A program made the translations under genes and the position numbers. Source: Entoloma clypeatum (Eukaryota; Basidiomycota; Agaricomycetes; Agaricales; Entolomataceae). From it: a DNA stretch of 64,000 nt. The stretch covers positions 2,604,001 through 2,668,000 of the forward strand of contig OY751491.1 in the NCBI GenBank assembly GCA_963565915.1, written 5' to 3'. Shown one piece after another: positions 55,899 to 64,000 of the stretch. The notes below the pieces were generated by a model. The model did not search any database and had not been told where the DNA came from. It saw only the letters and a list, made by a program, of their open reading frames with translations. Position 1 is the first letter of the stretch, and every line of letters starts with the position of its first letter.

Positions 55899-57831
55899 AT
55901 GGCACATTCCTTGGACTTTGAAAAATCTATAGGACATCACGAGAAAGATCCGACCAACTATAGGACCCTGTCTCGACGCCTCTTGACTTTGGGAGTCGAG
56001 TACCGAGGTATGAGGACACATTATCTCTGTTTCGGAAGGATTATACCTTTCCATAGGAATAGAACCAGTCTCCGTCGAGGAACGAACCGATACTCACTTC
56101 ATAAAGATATTCTTTATCTGGTTATCAGCAAACTGTAACATCCTCTCGTACGCCGAGACGGTTTTGGTGTCCCTCTCAATTGCCAACTTGCAAACAGGTT
56201 TTCTGCCGGAACCCTCGGTCCAGTCATATTTGGGCTGGGCCTCCGCGACTCGTGCCTCGTTATCTTATTCTTCAATATCCTATGCTGTGCCCTGCCTGCC
56301 TATCTGTAATATGTATCATCACTCTATCATTCCAGCGGGCTAACTTATCACGACGGCAGAACAACCTGGGGACCTAAACTTGGAATGCGCCAAATGATAA
56401 TATCGAGATATTCTTTCGGGTACTTGCAACAACTCCTTGGCATGGAATACAGCAACATTTAAATCATTCCCAGTTATTATGGCGTCATTGTACCCTGCAT
56501 CCTCAACTTAATAGTCATGATCGGATTCTCTGTGTTGAACTGTATCCTTGGGGGTCAGGCATTGGCAAGTGTAGCAAATGGAGAACTCAGTTGGACGTGC
56601 GTAACTAGCTTTCGCGGACGACATGACGTCCGTAAGCTTTTTCACAGGGTTGGTATCGTGATAACCGCTATCATTTCCTTACTAGTCTCGTTTTGTGGCA
56701 TCAGAGTCTTGAATTGGTGAGTGTTATAGCTATGGTTTCCCAATCACGCTGCTCAACCCTTCTTAGGTATGAGCGACTAGCATGGATTCCTGTCGTGATT
56801 TCATTTGTCGTTGCGCTTGGCCTCGGCGGTAAACATCTGTCCAGCCCTCCACCACAGGAACCGGCGACGGTGTCCGCAATCCTGAGCTTCGCCTCAACCA
56901 TTGCTGGATTCGTAGTCACCTACTCATCACTTAGCTCTGATTTTACTAGCTATTTCAGGCCGGGCGTATCAAGGTGGGCCGCCGGATTTTGCTATGCGAA
57001 ACAATATCATTATAACGTGTTGGGTCAAGTTGGACGATATTTAGTTATTCTTACGTTGGATTCTTGCTCCCCATTGTGCGTGAGTCTTCTATTATTTTGT
57101 TTCTATCTCTAGCTGAAGATTTACACGCAAGGTTACTCTTCAATGCCTCGGCGCTGCCGTTAGCATCGCCACTGCCTCTGTTCCAGCTTGGGAGACAGGT
57201 TATGCCGGAGGAAACATAGGTGGCCTCCTTGAAGCGATGCTCCGACCAACGAAAGGGTTTGGCAAGTTCTTGACAGTCCTTTTAAGTCTTTCTGTGGCTG
57301 GGAACATCGCAGCAACGTTCTACTCTATTTCCTTGAACATGCAAATCGTCATCCCATTACTAGTCGTTGTGCCACGCTACATCTTTTCCATCGTGGCAAC
57401 TGCAATGTGAGGCATTCCATCTGACATGTTGCCCTTGTACTCATTTTCTGGTTAGCGTCATACCCATCTCAATCGTCGGAGCCACTCGCTTCTACAATGC
57501 TCTCACCAATTTCTTGGGACTCATCAGTTATTGGGCATCTGCTTTCGGTGCCATTGTCCTCATGGAGCATTTTGTCTTTCGAAAAAATGATCCAAGTGCA
57601 TATGACTCTAGGTTCTGGAACGCGCCCAATCGTTTGCCGTCGGGCATCGCCGCTTTGGGAGCTGGGATATTGTCTTTCGGACTCGTTGTTCCATGCATGG
57701 CACAGGTATGGTTTGTAGGTCCTATCGCAAAAACGACGGGGGACATTGGATTTGAAGTTGCGTTTGTACTTAGTGCTCTCTTGTATATCCCCTTCAGGGC
57801 GCTCGAGGTCAGGTTGCGGGGATGTCTCTGA
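55899..57831 (+). CDS. FCY2: Purine-cytosine permease, NCS1 family (FCY2-like)
   Basis: Ten exons (55899-56007, 56057-56147, 56198-56305, 56360-56419, 56474-56596, 56648-56716, 56767-56973, 57030-57075, 57132-57406, 57456-57831) give 487 residues. NCS1 symporters bring purines, cytosine and related bases into the cell with protons. The family text is continuous through about 12 hydrophobic helices: YRGIEPVSVEERTDTHF, FIWLSANCNIL, AGTLGPVIFGLGLRD, WGPKLGMRQMIISRYSFGYY, STIAGFVVTYSSLSSDFT and YAGGNIGGLLEAMLRP, then NRLPSGIAALGAGI at the C-terminal side. It looks intact. The intron layout, with many exons of 45-110 nt, hides it from any one reading frame. Substrate choice within the family cannot be told from the sequence. 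Confidence 0.93.
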
Positions 57832-58076
57832 CGCGCAAACCTCACTCTCAACCATCTTTCCCACTTATACCGGTTTCTGAAAATGTCTGGCTTCATACAT
57901 AACTCTCGTGGATCTATGTGCCGTCCGACAGATCTCACACAACTAAAAGTCAATATAATTGTTGATGCATGCAGCAACTGCTCGGGTTCCATTACAATCC
58001 GTGCCCAGGTTGTATTTGAGTGAATACAAAGGTAAGTACGGTGTCCGAATCCCAGCTTCCATCAGCGTATTAAGGT

Positions 58077-58679
58077 CTACTCAGTGAAAATGGTATTGCC
58101 CTTCAAAGACTGTTCGTCAATGAGCTCTGTACCGTGCGGTCCAAGAGCTTGGGGAGCTTTCTTATGAAGCGTCTGCCCTGGCGGGTGTACAGTAAGCGCT
58201 GTCTCGGACGGGAATTGGAACGGAGATCCAAGAGTGGCCATGGACCCAACGCCAAAATATTCACCATCGCTACTTTCGCGTTTCTCCTCTATACTCTGCA
58301 TATGGCCCAAAGTCCAAACCGGGGGAGAGGCTTGTGTCCTATTGTGGACCCGTTTAGCTTTCTGCGGGGCACCAGGTACTTGCAAGAGCGTTGGAGCAGG
58401 GGTGATATACCGTTCATCTGCAACATTCTCAGCGATATCGCCGCTGGATGTCTGGACGGTATCTGGACGGATCCACCGAGTGTGCGTCCCTTGACCGGTA
58501 GCGGAGGGCACTGTCAAGATAATGGTTCCGGTGCGCTGCAGCCCATTGTGATTGAGGGGTGCGCCGTTGTCCTGCGTTCGTTGTTGCTTGGCTTTGCTTC
58601 GAGTTAGCATGAGGGATGATGGTGTTCTTTGAATAGGAGTGGTAAGATTGAATCCACCCTTATATGTGTGGCAGGACAA
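58077..58679 (-). CDS. Hypothetical protein, 200 codons, low support
   Basis: A single open minus-strand frame starts MSCHTYKGGF or, more likely, at the inner Met before LTRSKAKQQRTQ. It contains neither membrane segments nor catalytic motifs, and its composition (Pro, Thr, Gln, Gly) is of disordered type. The frame ends just after GNTIFTE. It could equally be a chance frame or an exon of a longer gene. No paralogue is seen in the window. Confidence 0.3.
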   Translation of the reverse strand: MSCHTYKGGFNLTTPIQRTPSSLMLTRSKAKQQRTQDNGAPLNHNGLQRTGTIILTVPSATGQGTHTRWIRPDTVQTSSGDIAENVADERYITPAPTLLQVPGAPQKAKRVHNRTQASPPVWTLGHMQSIEEKRESSDGEYFGVGSMATLGSPFQFPSETALTVHPPGQTLHKKAPQALGPHGTELIDEQSLKGNTIFTE

Positions 58680-59269
58680 AAGAAATCATTCTTTCGCAGT
58701 TGATGATCCTCGATCCTTTTGTGACTCGCTCGTGGTCAAAGTGATTTTCTATTTTTGGAAAAAAAATAGAAAAAACATGAGTGATTCACTGGCAAGCGGG
58801 AGGCGGGTGAGTCGTCTTTATATTGTCTACGTGATAACTTCCCCTCATGCATGGAGAACTCTCAAGTGGACTGTCACTCATTCAGAATCAAAGCGACATG
58901 GAACAATGCTCCAAGACTCGGTGCTGATAGCCAATTTGGGATGTGGCCCATGCATTGGGGCCACTCGCCTTCCGATTGTTCACCAAGATTTGCCTTTCCA
59001 AGTAATCTTCTTCTATAATCAATGTTTATCGAGACAAAAAATACTATATTAGATCATTCCGGAGAGGAACATTGGCCCAACGAACCCGTGTGCACCGATT
59101 GATTCTTTGGCCGCATAAGGCGGGGGCCAGGAGACACACCAAATTTCGAGGACAATGGCATCTGAGGACATTTTAAGCTGCTCGAGCCGTTGCGGCCCAT
59201 TACCTCGCGAAATCAATCCCACCGAATCGGACCTCAAGCACCTCGCTCGAAATTTCAGTCATAAATTCC
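58680..59269. other. Upstream region of the 59270 gene, with an overlapping small frame
   Basis: A 68-codon frame starts at the ATG at 59155 and ends at 59361, overlapping the start of the next gene in another frame. It could act as an upstream open reading frame or mark an alternative first exon. The rest shows no gene. Confidence 0.4.
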
Positions 59270-60715
59270 ATGCTAGCCATGCCATTCCTTCCAGCTTGCT
59301 TTTCTCCTCTCCGTATCTTCAGTCTTTCACCCAAGAAGATCGCGGTCACTCCAGTCTCTGATCATATAACGCCCACTCCGGCCGCAATCGGCAAAAGAAT
59401 CCATGGCCTTCCTGCTCCTCCCAGGCGTCGCCACCAACCTTCCCACTCTGCTTCCCCCAGCACTCGTCACCGCCCTTACCCTCTACGGGTCCATCGTCGC
59501 CAGAGTTCGCGATTAATCAAGAAGGAGAATGTCAAAAAAGCTTTTCATCGTCAGAATCAGAAGGCTACCCGCCGTGCCGGACCAGCCGTAGCTCCCGCAT
59601 TACTCTCCCAACTAGCTAAGGAAAAGCCGGTGGCCTTCGAAACCATGGACCAAGCTGTCTCGTCCCTTTTGCTATCCGGCGCGGACGTCCCTGCTGAGGA
59701 TTTGATCATGGCCCAGCAACTCAAGGCACTTGCTGCGGAGCGGTCTATCCATAAGCGTATTGACGACGAGCGTGACCTCGTGGAGCGAGCTCGCAAGGAT
59801 GCTCCTGCCATGACCTTGGCCCGGGAGAAGAAGACCGCAATGGCTCGCAAGGCCAAGGTCCGTGCTGCTGCGGAGGCCGTAGAGGAGAGCAAGAAGAAAC
59901 GGGAAGCGCGCTACTCTGCCGCTATGCATCTGCGCCAGAACCCCCGGATTAGCCACGGTATGCGCGGGCGCGTCAATGTCGAGAAGCGTCAGAGTCGCTT
60001 TCGATTACCACGGGGTTCGAGCCGTCTCACCAAGGCTAGGCGAGAGGCGGAGGGCTTAGCCCATATACGAAATCGCCTTCAGGAAGAAGCGCGTATTCAT
60101 GCTGCGCGTGCGCGGGAGGAGGCTTTGGAAGCAGAGCGGCAGGCCGCCTTGCGTCGTCAGGAGGAGAAACGGCAAGCTGTCCTGCGGGCGGAAGAGGCGC
60201 GTCGTGAAGCGGAATACCAGGCACACATCCGCTGGGTGGAGGAACAGCAACGTATTCGCCAGGCTCAGGAAGCTGCTGAACTTGCCCGTCGCCAAGAAGA
60301 GGCGCGGCTTCAGGCTCAACGCCTCGAGCAAGAACGCCTTCAGGTCGAGAAGATCGCTAATGAGCAACGTTTTCTCAACGAATACGATCTCAAGTGGAAC
60401 GTTCTCAAGACAGACCAGCATATCCCCGTCATCTATTTCTATGAAGTTCCTTGGCCACTAGCCACGCAAGTGCAATCATTCGATGACTTCACCATCTCCG
60501 CTATCAGCCACTTCGTTCTCCATCCCCTTCGGACCAGCTTAGAAGGGAAGACCCCAAGGGAGCGTATCAAGGCTGAAATGCTCAGGTGGCACCCCGACAA
60601 GTTCAACCTTAAGGTTCTTCCAAGAATCTATCCAGACCATATTGAGAGTACGAAGGACGCTGCTGGCCGCGTCGTCCGAATTTTGATGGAGATGTTACGG
60701 CAACATGACAATTGA
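59270..60715 (+). CDS. Coiled-coil protein with C-terminal HPD-type domain
   Basis: A single-exon gene of 481 residues. The first 100 residues are Arg/Pro/His-rich and poorly ordered, so the true start may be further in (for instance the Met of MDQAVSSLLLSG near 59645). Residues 150-380 are a long charged helix of the type RREAEGLAHIRNRLQEEA and ARRQEEARLQAQRLEQ. The last 100 residues form a compact domain: WNVLKTDQHIPVIYFYEVPW, FDDFTISAISHFVLHPL, then AEMLRWHPDKFN and a final amphipathic helix. It shares domain order and the PW...W-HPD-[KR]-F signature with the gene at 34980-39405, so the two are distant relatives within one window. The role is unknown. Confidence 0.75.
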   Translation: MLAMPFLPACFSPLRIFSLSPKKIAVTPVSDHITPTPAAIGKRIHGLPAPPRRRHQPSHSASPSTRHRPYPLRVHRRQSSRLIKKENVKKAFHRQNQKATRRAGPAVAPALLSQLAKEKPVAFETMDQAVSSLLLSGADVPAEDLIMAQQLKALAAERSIHKRIDDERDLVERARKDAPAMTLAREKKTAMARKAKVRAAAEAVEESKKKREARYSAAMHLRQNPRISHGMRGRVNVEKRQSRFRLPRGSSRLTKARREAEGLAHIRNRLQEEARIHAARAREEALEAERQAALRRQEEKRQAVLRAEEARREAEYQAHIRWVEEQQRIRQAQEAAELARRQEEARLQAQRLEQERLQVEKIANEQRFLNEYDLKWNVLKTDQHIPVIYFYEVPWPLATQVQSFDDFTISAISHFVLHPLRTSLEGKTPRERIKAEMLRWHPDKFNLKVLPRIYPDHIESTKDAAGRVVRILMEMLRQHDN

Positions 60716-60903
60716 AAGGAAATTATCGAGTAGGTGTATATGTATATGTATATGTAGTATGTGTGTCGTGTTTGACTCAAGGTCCCATGTCTTTATGATG
60801 TTATGAATACAAGCCACTTATGTCGAGAAACTCAACTAAGCATGCCTAATTTTCATGTCTCGACTTTGATTTTCCGTGATTATGTAGGGCATTATGCTAC
60901 TCG

Positions 60904-63900
60904 CTACTCGTCGAGTCCAGCATATCTGACATCGGCCTTGGCTTCCAGCCAGGCCAGCCATTTCTTCAGATAGCTCCCCCCATGGCATATAGTCGATGAA
61001 TCCCCGACAACGCACTGTCAATCTAGGGTTCAGATCAGACCCACGTTATCAAGTAAAGACCTACCAGATGCCGTCTGGCCCTCGTCATAGCCACTATGAT
61101 GTCAATCAGCTACGATTTAGAAGAAATGTGAATGCAAAACGAGACACCAACCATTCAGACGCCGTTTCTCTTTCAAAAAGCCCACCTCTCTCTATAACGA
61201 GTATACATTGATAACGAAATCTCAACAGGACAATCCGTCTTACCATTGCATTGCTCCTTACCAGGCTGATTATCACCGCCTCTTTTTCTCGACCTTGCAT
61301 ACCATCGACACTTCCGATTTCGAGCCTAGTTCCATACAGGGGCCGAAGAAGAGATGATAGCAGGGTGACTTGCGCTTGATATCTTTCAGGCAGGGACCTC
61401 GGTAAGTGTGCGAGACTTCAGCAAAGTACGGACACAGAAAAACCTACGGTGTAATGACAGCAATTTGATCCGGAGTGAGTCCAGCTTCGACCTTCGCATT
61501 GAGAAATTTTAGATGACCACAGGAAAACGATACTCGAATTGATGAACCCACTAGCTTTGCGATCCAGTTCTTGACCACCGTCGCTTCATTCTCATTTAGT
61601 TTACTCCCTTCATCAGCATCATCGGCATCTGCTCGTTCGTAATACTCGCAACCAGCAGTGTCAAAGAACACGACAGGTGTCGTCAGAACCTCATTCCCCT
61701 CCTCTTCCGTGTTGACATGCACGTTTCGGAGGTCCTGCAATAGGTGATTTGCGACCGATGGATGAGGCTCCAATTTAGAAGAGTAAAGGGTTCTGGAAGG
61801 GAATGCGCATATCTGAAAATGCATTCTAGAGGAATTGAATACAGATTGAAACAGTTAGGACAGGGAGTCATACCGATACTGAACCTCGAGCATGCGCTTG
61901 ATACCTGGCCCATACATTTTCTCAAGGCGGTCAAACAGCGTGGTCTCTAAAGAGCGCGGTGGCCGCAAGACAGGGCGGATTTTTGGCCATCGTGCGCGTT
62001 CTTCTGCGGGCAAATCTGCGACAGCTTCTATTCGAGTGGAGGTCTCCAAAGCTCCATCGGGGTCAGAAGGGGACTCCGAATCTGAATCAGAGTTGCCTTC
62101 GCCTCCTGAACCGGAGGCATTCTTTTGAGGTCCTTCTGGCTTAGCGCCATCCTTGGTTTTCGCTGGAACCTTGTTATCTGACTTCGGTGTTTGTTTCATG
62201 TTACTGGCCTTGGCCTTCTGTTTCTGATTATTATCAAGTGATAAGATGGTTGGCGGCAATTGCATGGGATCACCAGCCAATATCAATTTTTTTGCTTTGA
62301 GGATAGGAATCCAGCAAACCTGCGGACGACTTGTCAGTATAGGATCAACGCAAGGGAAGGTGTTATCCTCACTGCTTCGAGAGCTTGTGTTGCTTCGTCA
62401 ATGATGACTACGTCGAACTCCTGGTTTGCCAATTGTCTACCACCTGCAGAATGACATGTGGCGACTACGACCTGTATAGAATTTGGTCCCAAATGGTTCC
62501 TTCAAAAGAATAAGGTACCTGAGACTCCGCAATGACCGACTTGACGACCCCTCCTTCCCGCTGGCGGTATCTAAAATACATCAACAATCATTCTTGAAAA
62601 AGCAAGCATACGACGATACTCTTTACGCAGGGCTTTGACTTCTTCCCATAATTTCCTGCGTTCGGCTCCTCTAGGACCTTTTCCTTTTACACCTTTCCCC
62701 TTCCCTGACAGGATTCCCAATGTTGTCTCCAACTCATTCTTCACATCTTTTGCTAATGCAGCCTGACAGGCGATTTAAAGAAGGAGGGTCACGAAGGAGT
62801 GATGAGATACCTGATCTGTTCGAGTAGCTTTGACTTCCAGTGTTGTATCGAGGATACCTTTATGGGCCATCACTCTAGCGGGGTGCCCGATTCTTGTTAC
62901 GTTGAGCCGTTCTCCCTTCTCTCCAGGCAGTAAGGCAAGCAACCGTTCCAAGATATTATCCACAGACAAGTTAGAAGCCCCACACACGAGCAAACGGAGT
63001 GGTTGAGGGTTGACAGGTGTTGCCGAGGTGAGTTGTCGAATGATCTCAATAAGTGTATGGGTTTTACCTGTTCCTGCGCCAGAAGTTGGGTTGAGGGAGC
63101 GGTGCGATTAAAGTATCGGTTTACCAGGGGGCCCATGGATACAGGAAACTTCCGGAGACTCTAAACAGAATTTGACAGCCTCTTTCTGACTGGGATTGAG
63201 TGATTCGTCAAAAAACTTGAGTCCCACTGGTAGGGGCTTTTCGGAAGGTATGGTTATTCCGAGTAAAACTTGTGTGAGTTTCAAAGACTCAGGCGACGCC
63301 TTTTCATCCTAAAATTGCCGTATGAGCTGGTGCTTTTGGTGGACATAATTACGAGGGACCTTTGCACCGGAAATACGCCTTTCTAAGTGATCTAGAGCTT
63401 TTTCCATTCTTGTGCATGTTAGAAAGTATTCACGGAAGTTGCTAAAGCGGTACCTATCGTACGTCACACTGTTGGCCAACTTCACGATGCGGCAACGTTC
63501 AGGTAGGTCTATGCCGTCCGAGGCTGTATCGGATGCATCAACGGCGACGATGATTCTGGTATCGGATACCTGAAATATTGTGTTACAATGAGCTAAAGAG
63601 ATTGACGAAACAAGACACATACCCTGTAAACCACTCCCTCAAGGGCCGAGTTCTTGGTTTCCTCCAGCTTCTTAGCCTTCCTTGAAGCCCCATTAGCTGT
63701 TGCATTGACTTCGATGCGAGCGAGGTCTCCGGGGCTTATGCTAAAATGAGCTGATCATGTCCGTGTCACCTCAGGGGGTCGACACACCGGAATGTATGTG
63801 GAGGGAAGGTGGGATTCGTATGATAAGCTGTCGGGCGTTCGAGTTCCACCAAACTGCAATGGTATGAGAAGGTCCTGCCTGAAAGCACTGAAAGTAGATA

Positions 63901-64000
63901 CGTTTTGCCACCCAAACCGATGGTAATGCCAACCACCCCAAGTCCCGCCAACGATAGACCCTTCCGCTCGAGAAGCTTGGGACCGCAGTTCGAGAGAAGT
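60904..64000 (-). CDS. HCS1: SF1B DNA helicase, HCS1/SMBP2 type, 5' partial
   Basis: Sixteen exons are visible on the minus strand, from the one at 63902 that continues past the window edge to 60904-61014. They encode about 777 residues. HCS1 is the DNA polymerase alpha-associated helicase A; SMBP2/IGHMBP2 is the animal relative. Motifs appear in order: Walker A GPPGTGKTHTL (across 63073/63125), Ia-type RLLVCGASNLSVDNIL, DEATQA (near 62390), GDPMQLPPTI, VQYRMHFQICAFPS, VDGMQGREKEAVIISLVRSN and NVAMTRARRHLCVVGD. It ends KKWLAWLEAKADVRYAGLDE. The N-terminal block GLGGKTLVELERPTAYHTNP is also family-typical. A 90-residue low-complexity acidic insert (SDSDSESPSDPDGA) splits the region after GDPMQLPP. 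Main exons: 61448-61825, 61874-62319, 62811-63073 and 63125-63308. Confidence 0.92.

Overview
The window looks like nuclear DNA of a filamentous basidiomycete, most likely a mushroom-forming Agaricomycete. Genes are dense, on both strands, and cut by many short GT-AG introns of about 45-65 nt. The set of families (COQ3, CSN5, ATG7, IKS-type kinase, glomulin/YBP-type protein, purine-cytosine permease, microsomal GST, HCS1-type helicase) and the presence of fungal-only disordered proteins fit that group. No bacterial operon signals or CRISPR arrays were seen. Exon-intron structures below were worked out by hand from splice sites and family conservation. None has been tested against RNA.

Layout. 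1-3.2 kb: 3' part of a gene with four repeated Cys-cluster modules. 3.8 kb: an intron-containing tRNA-Pro. 4.3-5.4 kb: a poorly resolved membrane-protein gene. 5.5-7.2 kb: PUS3/DEG1 pseudouridine synthase. 7.4-11.35 kb: a 5'-truncated LINE fragment split by a 2.45-kb non-autonomous LTR element, abutting a second tRNA-Pro. 11.5-12.6 kb: COQ3. 12.6-14.7 kb: gene-poor, with a short inverted repeat. 14.7-20.7 kb: ribosomal protein eL20, CSN5, an F-box/LRR-like gene, an OXLD1-like gene and a DUF7330-like gene. 21.1-23.8 kb: ATG7, flanked by an intradiol dioxygenase pseudogene. 24.8-32.3 kb: three tandem paralogues of an unrecognised Ser/Pro-rich family, with one unrelated Ser/Pro-rich gene inserted between copies two and three. 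32.3-35 kb: gene-poor. 35-44 kb: two very large divergent genes, one with a coiled coil plus an HPD-type C-terminal domain and one with a seven-fold Trp repeat. 45.6-49.1 kb: microsomal GST, SLD3/treslin-like and IFI6/IFI27-like genes. 50.4-57.8 kb: IKS-type kinase, tRNA-Glu, glomulin-like gene and NCS1 permease, all on the plus strand. 59.3-60.7 kb: a second coiled-coil/HPD gene. 60.9 kb to the end: an HCS1/SMBP2-type helicase whose 5' end lies outside the window.

Most recognised genes are unrelated housekeeping functions (tRNA modification, ubiquinone synthesis, translation, COP9 signalosome, autophagy, replication control, DNA helicase, nucleobase uptake), as is usual in fungal chromosomes. 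The less described material is the Cys-module protein, the three-copy Ser/Pro family, the Trp-repeat protein and the pair of coiled-coil/HPD proteins. The nested retroelement also records two successive insertions beside a tRNA gene.
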